Shown here piece after piece: positions 26,503 through 34,249 of a DNA stretch of 64,000 nt. The stretch is from Treponema sp. OMZ 798 (GTDB lineage: Bacteria > Spirochaetota > Spirochaetia > Treponematales > Treponemataceae), in assembly GCF_024181385.1 (NCBI RefSeq), contig NZ_CP051305.1, forward strand, positions 1,240,001 to 1,304,000, written 5' to 3'. Every line of letters starts with the position of its first letter. The first letter of the stretch is position 1. Made by a program: the position numbers and the translations under genes. The notes beneath the pieces were generated by a model that saw only the letters and a list, made by a program, of their open reading frames with translations, was not told the DNA's origin and searched no databases.

Positions 26503-27363
26503 ATGATTATTAATCACAACATGAGTGCGATGTTCGCACAGAGAACGCAGGGTGTTACCAATGTACGCATCGGTAAAGACATCGAAAAGCTTTCATCCGG
26601 TTTACGCATTAACCGTGCAGGCGATGACGCTTCCGGTCTTGCAGTTTCCGAGAAAATGAGAAGTCAGATTCGAGGTTTAAACCAAGCTTCTGCAAACGCT
26701 TCAAACGGCATTAACTTTATTCAAGTAGCCGAAGCTTTCTTGCAGGAAACAACCGACATCATGCAGAGAATCAGAGAGTTGGCTGTTCAGTCTTCAAACG
26801 GTATCTACTCTGCTGAAGACAGAATGCAGATTCAGGTTGAAGTTTCTCAGTTGGTTGCCGAAGTTGACCGAATTGCAAGTTCAGCCCAATTTAACGGTAT
26901 GAATATGCTTACAGGCCGCTTTGCACGCGAAACAGGTGAAAATGTTGTTACCGGTTCTATGTGGTTCCATATCGGAGCAAACATGGATCAGAGAATGCGC
27001 GTTTATATCGGCACAATGTCGGCTGCCGCCCTCGGTATCCGAAATATCGGCGACGAAAAAATTATGACGATTGAAACCGCAGATGCCGCTAACCGAGGAA
27101 TCGGAATCATTGATGAAGGTCTAAAAAAGATCAACAAGCAAAGAGCCGATCTTGGCGGTTACCAGAACAGAATGGAATTGACGGTTGTAGGTATTGATAT
27201 CGCAGCCGAAAACCTCCAAGCTGCAGAGTCAAGAATCCGTGATGCAGATATGGCAAAACAAATGGTAGAATATACCAAGAACCAAATCTTGTCAAATACC
27301 GGTATCGCAATGCTTGCTCAGGCTAATAACAACAGCCAGCTTGTAATGTCTCTTTTAAGGTAA
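26503..27363 (+). CDS. flaB: Periplasmic flagellar filament core protein FlaB
   Basis: 286 residues, the standard spirochaetal FlaB length. The conserved N-terminal D0/D1 region ([45 protein letters not shown]) and C-terminal D1/D0 region ([36 protein letters not shown]) flank a short central region ([20 protein letters not shown]) typical of treponemes. It polymerises into the periplasmic flagellar filament core. The GGGAGG Shine-Dalgarno is strong. Transcription is probably by sigma-28, with possible CsrA control through the leader hairpin. A second flaB follows 283 bp downstream. Treponemal FlaBs are glycosylated, and two Maf-like genes lie 15 kb away. Confidence 0.97.
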   Translation: MIINHNMSAMFAQRTQGVTNVRIGKDIEKLSSGLRINRAGDDASGLAVSEKMRSQIRGLNQASANASNGINFIQVAEAFLQETTDIMQRIRELAVQSSNGIYSAEDRMQIQVEVSQLVAEVDRIASSAQFNGMNMLTGRFARETGENVVTGSMWFHIGANMDQRMRVYIGTMSAAALGIRNIGDEKIMTIETADAANRGIGIIDEGLKKINKQRADLGGYQNRMELTVVGIDIAAENLQAAESRIRDADMAKQMVEYTKNQILSNTGIAMLAQANNNSQLVMSLLR

Positions 27364-27381
27364 CAAATTTGTAAAATACTC

Positions 27382-27550
27382 TTGTATTTTTTTAATTATA
27401 AGAGTATAATGTGTTAGGCGTGAAGGGGAAATCCCCTGCACGCTTAAACGATCTTTGAAAAAATGCCCTTGATTGGCGGCCCTTATGAAGCCCTGTATTA
27501 CAGTATTATTAACAGTTTGAATAAAATTGTTAATAATACTGTCTTTATAA
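27382..27550 (+). ncRNA. Candidate structured RNA between the flagellin genes
   Basis: A possible promoter (TTGTAT at 27383-27388, 16 nt, TATAAT at 27405-27410) points into a GC-rich hairpin (27418-27443, stem of 5+6 bp with one mismatch and AA loop). About 55 nt later comes a perfect 15-bp inverted repeat (27500-27514/27528-27542) followed by ctttataattt. The layout could be a small RNA or the 3' end and attenuator of flaB. A 41-codon ORF (ATG at 27463) overlaps it but has no ribosome binding site. Tentative. Confidence 0.35.
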
Positions 27551-27551
27551 T

Positions 27552-27581
27552 TTGTGTAAAAGGCGCAAAATTTTATACAAT
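27552..27581 (+). promoter_or_regulatory. Possible sigma-70 promoter of the second flaB
   Basis: TTGTGT (27552-27557), 18 nt, TACAAT (27576-27581). No CGAT-type sigma-28 box is seen here. The implied leader is about 60 nt. Confidence 0.45.
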
Positions 27582-27603
27582 ATTATAAAATACAGGAGTA
27601 TTT

Positions 27604-27622
27604 TTCAGCAAAGGATGCTGAA
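27604..27622 (+). promoter_or_regulatory. Leader hairpin of second flaB with CsrA-like loop
   Basis: Stem ttcagc/gctgaa with loop AAAGGAT. The stems of the two flaB hairpins differ in sequence but the loop and the flanking AGC/GCT are conserved. The Shine-Dalgarno CAGGGAGGG (27634-27642) supplies a second GGA. Confidence 0.65.
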
Positions 27623-27646
27623 CTATAGGACTTCAGGGAGGGTCAT

Positions 27647-28504
27647 ATGATTATTAATCACAATATGAGTGCAATGTTTGCACAGCGACAGGGAGGAGTC
27701 AACGAACTTCATCTCGCAAAAAACATCGAAAAGCTTTCCAGTGCGGAAAGAATCAACCGTGCAGGTGACGATGCTTCAGGTTTAGCCGTATCCGAAAAGA
27801 TGCGCAGCCAGATCAGAGGTTTAAACCAGGCCGGACAGAATATTCAAAACGGTGTTTCTTTCATTCAAGCAACGGAAGGTTACTTAGGTGAAACGACAGA
27901 TATAATACAGAGATTAAGAGAGTTGGCTATACAGGCCTCAAACGGCATTTATTCAGCCGAAGACAGGATGCAGATTCAAGTTGAAGTTTCACAGCTTGTT
28001 GACGAAGTAGACAGAATCGCAAGCCATGCTCAGTTCAACGGAATGAATATCCTTACAGGCCGTTTCGCTCAAGATTCCGTATCGGGACCTATGCAGCTCC
28101 ATGTCGGTGCAAATATGGATCAAAGAGAAAAGATCTACATAGGAACAATGACAGCTACAGCACTCGGTATTATAGGAGCACAACAGGGCGGAGAAGACAA
28201 GATGATTTCAATGTCTTCTGTAGACGGTGCAAACATGGCATTGGGAGCCCTTGATAATGCTCTTAAGCAGATTAACAAGCAGCGCGCAGACCTTGGTGCA
28301 TACCAGAATAGGTTTGAAATGGCATATAACGGTATAGCAATTGCTGCCGAAAATATGCAGGCTGCCGAATCAAGAATCCGAGACGCAGACATGGCTAAAG
28401 AGATTGTTGACTATACAAAGAATCAGATCTTGATCCAATCAGGAACTGCTATGTTGGCACAGGCCAATGCACAGCCTCAGGCTGTTGTCAGGCTTCTTCA
28501 ATAA
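27647..28504 (+). CDS. flaB: Second periplasmic flagellin FlaB
   Basis: 285 residues, with the same N- and C-terminal flagellin helices as the upstream copy ([47 protein letters not shown]). The middle differs ([23 protein letters not shown]). The two proteins are clearly paralogues, matching the several FlaB subunits found in treponemal filaments. Shine-Dalgarno GGGAGG at 27637-27642. It appears to have its own sigma-70-like promoter, unlike the first copy, which would let the two be expressed at different times or ratios. An intrinsic terminator follows at 28586-28623. Confidence 0.97.
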   Translation: MIINHNMSAMFAQRQGGVNELHLAKNIEKLSSAERINRAGDDASGLAVSEKMRSQIRGLNQAGQNIQNGVSFIQATEGYLGETTDIIQRLRELAIQASNGIYSAEDRMQIQVEVSQLVDEVDRIASHAQFNGMNILTGRFAQDSVSGPMQLHVGANMDQREKIYIGTMTATALGIIGAQQGGEDKMISMSSVDGANMALGALDNALKQINKQRADLGAYQNRFEMAYNGIAIAAENMQAAESRIRDADMAKEIVDYTKNQILIQSGTAMLAQANAQPQAVVRLLQ

Positions 28505-28534
28505 CGAAGCAGATCTTGTAAGGGCCGATAAAAA

Positions 28535-28559
28535 AAGAGATAACCGGATGTCATCTCTT
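28535..28559 (+). repeat. Hairpin after the second flaB
   Basis: Stem aagagat/atctctt (28535-28541, 28553-28559) with an 11-nt loop containing CCGGATGT. It lies in the 3' untranslated region before the terminator. Confidence 0.5.
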
Positions 28560-28585
28560 AAAATTAAAGGCCTTTAGAATCTTTA

Positions 28586-28623
28586 GGAAGAAAGAAGATG
28601 CGCCCTTCTTCTTCCTTTTTTTT
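28586..28623 (+). terminator. Intrinsic terminator of the flaB unit
   Basis: Stem 28586-28597 with 28605-28615 (one bulged A), 7-nt loop, then eight T's. Confidence 0.85.
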
Positions 28624-28634
28624 ACTGCTAAGAG

Positions 28635-28662
28635 TTGATGCTTAAAACGTTATAACTATATT
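28635..28662 (+). promoter_or_regulatory. Possible promoter of flaG-fliD
   Basis: TTGATG (28635-28640), 16 nt, TATATT (28657-28662), after the flaB terminator. Confidence 0.4.
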
Positions 28663-28705
28663 TAGATGTCACGGATGATGTCTATTTAAAGCCAAGGAGG
28701 TTTTT

Positions 28706-29077
28706 ATGAGTATAGAAATAAACGGCATAGGGCACCAAGCAGCATTACAACAAAAACGTGATACAGTGATTAACGGCTCGATGAGAGCTGCATCGGATGT
28801 AATAGTACAAAAGGAAGCTGCCGAACAAGCCGAAAATCAAAAGACGCTGGTGGACCCGAATGAAATCTCAAAAGCGGTTGCACAAATCCAAAAATTATGC
28901 GACATGTGTGATCGTAAATTGCAATTTAGAGTAAACAAAGAAACAAACCGCATTGTTGTTAAGGTAATAGATGCAAATACCGACAAGGTAATAAGGGAAA
29001 TTCCATCTGAAGCAATACAACGGCTGCAGGCAAGAATACTTGAAACAGTCGGCCTTTTATTCGATGAATCAATCTAG
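28706..29077 (+). CDS. flaG: FlaG-family flagellar protein
   Basis: 123 residues. The C-terminal two thirds match FlaG: LCDMCDRKLQFRVNKETNRIVVKVIDANTDKVIREIPSEAIQRLQARI. FlaG influences filament length in other bacteria and is usually encoded next to flagellin and fliD, as here. The N-terminus is a charged, Gln-rich linker. It has a strong AAGGAGG ribosome binding site. It lies 46 nt before fliD and is probably co-transcribed with it from its own promoter. Confidence 0.9.
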   Translation: MSIEINGIGHQAALQQKRDTVINGSMRAASDVIVQKEAAEQAENQKTLVDPNEISKAVAQIQKLCDMCDRKLQFRVNKETNRIVVKVIDANTDKVIREIPSEAIQRLQARILETVGLLFDESI

Positions 29078-29123
29078 TCGGAAATTTTCCCTTTTTTAGG
29101 TAGTAAGAAAAATAGGGGTTTAA

Positions 29124-31085
29124 ATGTCCGATTTAAGTATACCGGGAGTCAACAGTACATACGAAAAGCTTGTTGAAGCTTTGATGAAAAAGGAAAGAAT
29201 TCCTCGCGACAGAGAAGCCGAAAAACTCGAACGTCTAAAATTGCAGGATGATTCGTGGAGACAGGTCAATAAATTTTCTCTTGAAGTACGCAATGCTGCA
29301 AGAGACCTATATTCTTTTAATAATCCCTTTGTAGAAAAAATAGCAGAATCCTCAAATGAAAGATCCTTTACCGCGACAGCTTCCAGAGGAGCCAAGGATC
29401 AAAACGTAAAAATTAATGTTGTCCAAATCGCAGAAGCAGATAAATTTTTAACCAAAGAAGTAAATAAAGATATTGAAATAAAAAAAGGGGTATATACTTT
29501 TAAGGTAGGAGAAAAAAACATATCAGTAAACTGGAAGGGAGGGAAATATAAGGGTTTTATCGACCTTGTAAACTCAAGGGCAAAAGAAATTTTAAATATC
29601 AGCGAAATAAAAATAACACCAGAAACAAAATCCCTGCTCTTTTCATCCAATATAACAGGGGCAAAAAACAGGTTGGAATTTGCCGATGATGCCCTATCGA
29701 TGGCTCTTGAGATGGGACTTATCAAAAAAAATGATACATCTGCCATAAAAACTTCAGTTACTTCCATTGAAACCGGACCTGAGTCCTCTCAAAAAATAGA
29801 TTTTTCAGAATCTGTAAGAGCTAAAGGTCAATATGTCATGGAGCTTACAGTTTCAATTAAGGAACCGTCAAAAGCTTCTGCACAAAAAGAAGAAACGGGA
29901 GAAAAAACTTACGAACAAATAGGCTCAATCTCATATAGGGGTATTGTTATACAAAATGAACCTTCAAACGACGGCCTTGAAAAAACTAAAATGGAACCTA
30001 AGGAAGCCTCAGATCATCGAAAAGTTGATATGAATATTTTAGCCTTAGAATCAACACGAGGAGTGCTTATTCCCCTGCCCCCCCTTTCTGAAAATGCCGA
30101 AACACAAACAATTACGATTCCTTTGGCTGAATACGGGGATGTAAAAGCTCTTGCAATAAACAATAATAATACCGAAAAGGCTGTTTTTATCGAAAACATC
30201 AAAATATTCGATCCTAAGGCTGCGGGAGATTATGTTCCGGTAAACCCTGTTTCGACAGCACAAGATGCTATAATAAATTTTGAAGGTATTCAAATTAAAA
30301 GGGATAAAAACGACATTGACGATTTAATTCCCGGAGTAACCCTTCATACACATGAATCATCGGAAAAACAGGAAAAACTAACCATAAAGCCTGATGTAGA
30401 AGCAGTAAAAAATGCCATTATTGAACTAGTGGCCAAATATAATCGCGTTTTTGCTCAAATAAACATATTAACGCAAAATAAGCCCGAAATTATAGAAGAG
30501 CTGACCTATCTTTCAGAAGCGGAGGTTGAAGATGCTCAAAAAAAATTGGGGCTTATGTATGGCGACTCTACTTTGATGTCTTTAAAATCCAATTTAAGAC
30601 AAAAAATAAATACTCCATATAAGGCCGCTGATGATTCAAAAATATTTATGCTTGCTCAATTGGGTGTTTCTACAAAATCCGATAATGCAGGCGGCATAGA
30701 CATGTCCCGCCTTCGCGGATATCTTGAAATTGACGAAAAAAAACTTGATGAAGCTTTAAACAACAATATGGAAGAGGTAAGACTTTTTTTCGGTTTTGAT
30801 TCTGACGGAGATATTTTAATAGATTCCGGACTTGCCCATGCAGTATACGAGTACATTAATCCGTATACGCAAAGAGGCGGTATCTTTGGTGTAAAAACCG
30901 ACGCTTTAAAACTAAAGATGGACTCTTCTCAAAAAAGAATCGAAAACTACGACAAAAAATTAGCCGAAAAAGAATTAGCACTTAAGAGGAAATATGGAAT
31001 AATGGATGGAACCTTAAAAAGTTTACAAAAACAATCTCAGACAATGGATAATTTTAACAAACAACTTCAAAATCAAAATAAATAA
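29124..31085 (+). CDS. fliD: Flagellar filament cap protein FliD (HAP2)
   Basis: 653 residues, longer than FliD of enteric bacteria but in the range of spirochaetal forms. The N-terminal FliD_N region (MSDLSIPGVNSTYEKLVEALMKKERIP) and the C-terminal FliD_C region (AQLGVSTKSDNAGGIDMSRLRGYLEIDEKKLDEALNNN, then coiled-coil end KYGIMDGTLKSLQKQSQTMDNFNKQL) are clear. It caps the filament and helps flagellin assemble, here inside the periplasm. A central beta-rich insert (about 200-400) is poorly conserved. It follows flaG and precedes two small genes within 10 nt and 1 nt, suggesting an operon. Confidence 0.93.
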   Translation: MSDLSIPGVNSTYEKLVEALMKKERIPRDREAEKLERLKLQDDSWRQVNKFSLEVRNAARDLYSFNNPFVEKIAESSNERSFTATASRGAKDQNVKINVVQIAEADKFLTKEVNKDIEIKKGVYTFKVGEKNISVNWKGGKYKGFIDLVNSRAKEILNISEIKITPETKSLLFSSNITGAKNRLEFADDALSMALEMGLIKKNDTSAIKTSVTSIETGPESSQKIDFSESVRAKGQYVMELTVSIKEPSKASAQKEETGEKTYEQIGSISYRGIVIQNEPSNDGLEKTKMEPKEASDHRKVDMNILALESTRGVLIPLPPLSENAETQTITIPLAEYGDVKALAINNNNTEKAVFIENIKIFDPKAAGDYVPVNPVSTAQDAIINFEGIQIKRDKNDIDDLIPGVTLHTHESSEKQEKLTIKPDVEAVKNAIIELVAKYNRVFAQINILTQNKPEIIEELTYLSEAEVEDAQKKLGLMYGDSTLMSLKSNLRQKINTPYKAADDSKIFMLAQLGVSTKSDNAGGIDMSRLRGYLEIDEKKLDEALNNNMEEVRLFFGFDSDGDILIDSGLAHAVYEYINPYTQRGGIFGVKTDALKLKMDSSQKRIENYDKKLAEKELALKRKYGIMDGTLKSLQKQSQTMDNFNKQLQNQNK

Positions 31086-31094
31086 GGAATAAAG

Positions 31095-31700
31095 ATGAAA
31101 GTAAAATTAAACGGACAAGAAATTGAATTAAAACTTGAAAAAGAAATAACTATAGGCGATGTTCTTGGAAATATAGAACAAGAATGCCGAAACCAAAAAA
31201 GTACTATAACTCAAGTTTGCGTGAACGGAAAAGAATTGACTTTAAGCGAGCTTGATGAGCTTTTTCAAGATCCCCATCAAATAGAAATAGACATTGAGCT
31301 GTTTACAACAAGCGGAGAGGATATACGCAGCCTTTTAAAAGGGCTTGGTGATGAATTTATAAAAAATTCGGAAGAAATCGAGAAAATTCCTATCAAGGTC
31401 CAAACAGGAAACGATGTTGAAGTTATCAAAGCAATCGAAGATTTTTCCGTTAACCTTACAAAATTATATGAAACAGCTAAATTATTCGATATTGCAGAGA
31501 TCCCCGAAGATCTAAAATTAGGAGAGATGACCCTCAGAGAATACCAAAGCGAAATATCGTCTAATTTAGATGCTATTATTAATGCTATTGAAGATACGGA
31601 TACGGTAGAAATTTCGGATATTGCCGAATATGAACTGGCACCGCTTGTAAAAAAGCTCGGAAATGGTTTATTATCAATAAGAACAATAACCGGAGATTAA
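31095..31700 (+). CDS. Unknown cytoplasmic protein downstream of fliD
   Basis: 201 residues, acidic, with no signal or membrane segment. Residues 1-70 (MKVKLNGQEIELKLEKEITIGDVL, then QVCVNGKELTLSELDEL) look like a small beta-grasp fold; the rest is helical (IRSLLKGLGDEFIKNSEEIEK, VIKAIEDFSVNLTKLYETAK). A Shine-Dalgarno AAGGAA precedes the ATG. Position 10 nt after fliD suggests a flagellar chaperone or assembly factor comparable to FliT or FliS, but no such family can be recognised and this is inference. Confidence 0.6.
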   Translation: MKVKLNGQEIELKLEKEITIGDVLGNIEQECRNQKSTITQVCVNGKELTLSELDELFQDPHQIEIDIELFTTSGEDIRSLLKGLGDEFIKNSEEIEKIPIKVQTGNDVEVIKAIEDFSVNLTKLYETAKLFDIAEIPEDLKLGEMTLREYQSEISSNLDAIINAIEDTDTVEISDIAEYELAPLVKKLGNGLLSIRTITGD

Positions 31701-31701
31701 A

Positions 31702-31962
31702 ATGATTGTTTCTGAAATAAAAAATATTGAAAAAGAAGATACACATATATATTACAGGCAAAAATATGCCGGAACGGCGGTATATACAATATTAGGTAAA
31801 GAACAAAACGGAAAGGTTGAATTTTTTGTAGAACATAAACCTACAGGTGAAACCGAAATACAGGTACAGATGATAGACAAGATAGACTATCCTGTATTAC
31901 AAATAATGATGGAGTTAAAAGCCTGTGTCCGCCGTTTAGTTGAAACAAGGAAATTACCGTAA
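31702..31962 (+). CDS. Small unknown protein
   Basis: 86 residues. It starts 1 nt after the preceding stop, so it is coupled to it. The sequence is a beta-rich first half (YYRQKYAGTAVYTILGKEQNGKVEFFVEHKP) and a helical second half (YPVLQIMMELKACVRRLVETR). No family recognised. It lies between the fliD group and tsaE-tsaB. Confidence 0.55.
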   Translation: MIVSEIKNIEKEDTHIYYRQKYAGTAVYTILGKEQNGKVEFFVEHKPTGETEIQVQMIDKIDYPVLQIMMELKACVRRLVETRKLP

Positions 31963-31963
31963 T

Positions 31964-32395
31964 ATGGAATTTATAACAAAGACTGAAGAAGACACTATTA
32001 ATTTAGGAAAAAAGATAGGAAAAAAATTAAAAAAAGGAGATGTAATAGCCCTTGACGGTTCTTTGGCAGCTGGAAAAACCTATCTTACAAAGGGTATAGC
32101 ACAAGGCTTAGACATTGAAGAGGACATTACAAGCCCGACCTTTACATTAATATCAGAATACTCAGGACGGCTGCATCTATATCATATGGATGTATACAGA
32201 ATTGAAGGAGTTGAGGATTTTTTAGACTTGGGTACCGAAGAAATGTTATATGGAGACGGAGTTTGTGTGGTTGAATGGAGTAAAAAGGTAAAAGAAGCCT
32301 TGCCCAAAAACACTATTTATATCGGTATAACTGTAAATGATGATAATTCCAGAAAAATTATCATCAATGACAAAGACTTTGGTGAGGATCTATGA
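31964..32395 (+). CDS. tsaE: tRNA threonylcarbamoyladenosine biosynthesis ATPase TsaE
   Basis: 143 residues, normal for TsaE. Together with TsaB, TsaC and TsaD it makes the t6A modification at position 37 of ANN-decoding tRNAs. The P-loop GSLAAGKTYLTKGIAQGL, the ITSPTFTLISEY motif and LYHMDVYRI are characteristic; the usual LGAGKT is LAAGKT here. The ATG at 31964 is preferred over a TTG at 31940 because AAGGAA precedes it and the shorter form matches the family. It overlaps tsaB by 4 nt (ATGA). Confidence 0.92.
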   Translation: MEFITKTEEDTINLGKKIGKKLKKGDVIALDGSLAAGKTYLTKGIAQGLDIEEDITSPTFTLISEYSGRLHLYHMDVYRIEGVEDFLDLGTEEMLYGDGVCVVEWSKKVKEALPKNTIYIGITVNDDNSRKIIINDKDFGEDL

Positions 32396-33048
32396 ATATC
32401 GTTTGCATCGATACAAGTTGGACATCTATTGCAATAACCGCTCAAGGAAATGCCGGTACATTTACCTCTGTTTTTACACCGGCTAAAGCCAGACATTCTG
32501 CTGTGATTATTCCGGCAATAGAAACAGCAGTACAACAGGCCGGTTTTTCTATAAACGAAACCGATATTTTAGTATGTCCTCAGGGGCCGGGAGGCTTTAC
32601 CGGTTTAAGGCTTGCTTACTCAACGGCAAAGGCAATTCAGCTGCAAACTAATGCCCGTTTTTTTTGTGTTTCTATTTTGGAAGCTCTTTGTTGTAAATAC
32701 GGCGGTAAAAATCAATTTTTATCGGTTATTGATGCAAAACGAGATTGTTTTTATGTGCAGGCATTTGAAAACAAAAAACCGGTCTCGGAAGCTTTTGATA
32801 TAAGCGCACAAGAAGCTCTTAAACTGATCGATAAAAACAAAAAAACGATTATTTGCGGTTTTGGTACCGAAAAATTTAATGAAGAAGCCGGAGCGTCTAT
32901 TGATGCAAATAATATTACCTTGATAGAAGCAGACAAAGAAGCTTTCTCAAAAATTTTACTTGATTGTTTTATAAAAAATCAAGCCTGTAAAAAAGTGGAA
33001 GATCATGAGGGTCCTGTATATATAAGGAAGAGCGATGCAGAATATTAG
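32392..33048 (+). CDS. tsaB: tRNA t6A biosynthesis scaffold protein TsaB
   Basis: 218 residues. ASKHA-fold protein that partners TsaD. The start MNIVCIDTSWTSIAI and the conserved PQGPGGFTGLRLAYSTAKAIQ segment are diagnostic. It overlaps tsaE by 4 nt, the usual pairing. A TsaC/Sua5-type synthase is encoded at 37.6-38.1 kb, so three of the pathway's components are within this window; tsaD is not seen. Confidence 0.92.
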   Translation: MNIVCIDTSWTSIAITAQGNAGTFTSVFTPAKARHSAVIIPAIETAVQQAGFSINETDILVCPQGPGGFTGLRLAYSTAKAIQLQTNARFFCVSILEALCCKYGGKNQFLSVIDAKRDCFYVQAFENKKPVSEAFDISAQEALKLIDKNKKTIICGFGTEKFNEEAGASIDANNITLIEADKEAFSKILLDCFIKNQACKKVEDHEGPVYIRKSDAEY

Positions 33049-33075
33049 TTATTTGAAATTAAAGGATTTTGGCCT

Positions 33076-34245
33076 ATGATAAAAAATAAAAACAAAGATA
33101 AATCTGAAATAGGGATTCATGAAAAAAATTTTCTCACTCTTGATGAAGTAGAAATGCTTGATGAAGTAGAAGAAGAATTGGAAGAGCTCGATGATGACCT
33201 TTATCAAGACGATCCTGACAGTCTGCATCATCCGATAAATTTTAACAATCAAGAAATCAAAACCGAGGTTTTAAAAACAGCTGTAGACCTGCTTGCTACT
33301 CCCACCGTTTGCTCATTACTATTGGATAAAAATTTTTTGATACTATACATAAGCGATGCAGTAAACCATCTTTTTGAAGGTTATCACAATATAGAAAAAA
33401 AACCGTTTTTTAACATATTCGGAAGCACTCTTGAAAAGTCCTCCCTTGATGACCTTTTAACAAAATTAAGGAGCCCTAATAGAGGCTACTCATGGTCAGG
33501 AGTTTTAAAGCATAAAACAAGATACCGTAAGACTATGTATACAAAGACAAACATATTTCCCTTATTTGATAATAATACTCTCAACGGGTACTGGGTTATG
33601 TTTGAAGATATAAGCAATTCTTATTTAAGCCAATATAAGGGTATGATGGAAAGTCTATTAAATGCCTCAAAATTAAAGGATAATGATACAGGCTTTCATA
33701 ATGAAAGGCTTAATTATTATTCGAAAGCCCTTGCCGAAGTCTTGTTTAAGGAGAATTTGTTTCCTCAAATAGATGCCGATTTTATAGATAATATTTCTTC
33801 TCTCGCAGCTATACACGATATAGGAAAAATAGGAACACCCGATTATATCTTACAAAAAAAAGGTTCCCTTAATGACGTGGAATGGGCTGTTATGAGAGAG
33901 CATACTATTAACGGAACCCTAATCCTTGCAAACTACCCTATCCCTATGGCAAAAGAAATCACCCTTAGCCATCATGAGAGATGGGACGGAAGGGGCTATC
34001 CTTATAGACTTGCAGGTGAAATGATTCCTCTATCGGCGCGTATAGTGGCTATAGCCGATGTTTACGATGCCCTTAGAATGAAAAGGTCTTACAAAGAAGG
34101 AATTCCTCACAAGGAAACTGTTATACATATTGCAAACGGATCCGGAGGACACTTTGACCCTACCCTGATTGAAGCTTTCGAAAGTATACACAAAGAATTT
34201 AATTATATATGGGAACAAAATAAGGACCAAAGTCAGGCCGGATAA
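33076..34245 (+). CDS. PAS/HD-GYP protein, probable c-di-GMP phosphodiesterase
   Basis: 389 residues, cytoplasmic. An acidic N-terminal segment (EEELEELDDDLYQDD) is followed by a PAS-like domain (about 65-190, ending GYWVMFEDISN) and an HD-GYP domain. The HD-GYP metal motif AAIHDIGKIG is near 245, HHERWDGRGYP near 298 and the later ARIVAIADVYDALRMKRSYK is present, so it should be an active phosphodiesterase of cyclic di-GMP. AAAGGATT precedes the ATG. It follows tsaB by 27 nt and ends convergently with hemW. A role in motility is plausible from the flagellar neighbourhood, but PAS ligand and targets are unknown. Confidence 0.88.
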   Translation: MIKNKNKDKSEIGIHEKNFLTLDEVEMLDEVEEELEELDDDLYQDDPDSLHHPINFNNQEIKTEVLKTAVDLLATPTVCSLLLDKNFLILYISDAVNHLFEGYHNIEKKPFFNIFGSTLEKSSLDDLLTKLRSPNRGYSWSGVLKHKTRYRKTMYTKTNIFPLFDNNTLNGYWVMFEDISNSYLSQYKGMMESLLNASKLKDNDTGFHNERLNYYSKALAEVLFKENLFPQIDADFIDNISSLAAIHDIGKIGTPDYILQKKGSLNDVEWAVMREHTINGTLILANYPIPMAKEITLSHHERWDGRGYPYRLAGEMIPLSARIVAIADVYDALRMKRSYKEGIPHKETVIHIANGSGGHFDPTLIEAFESIHKEFNYIWEQNKDQSQAG

Positions 34246-34249
34246 ATTT

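Noticed and set aside
27463..27588. 41-codon ORF between the flagellin genes
   Set aside because: No Shine-Dalgarno, overlaps strong inverted repeats and the predicted promoter of the second flaB; more likely chance.
28524..28531. GCCGATAA as the promoter of flaG-fliD
   Set aside because: A strong terminator lies between it and flaG, so it cannot be the main flaG promoter; kept only as a speculative small-RNA start.
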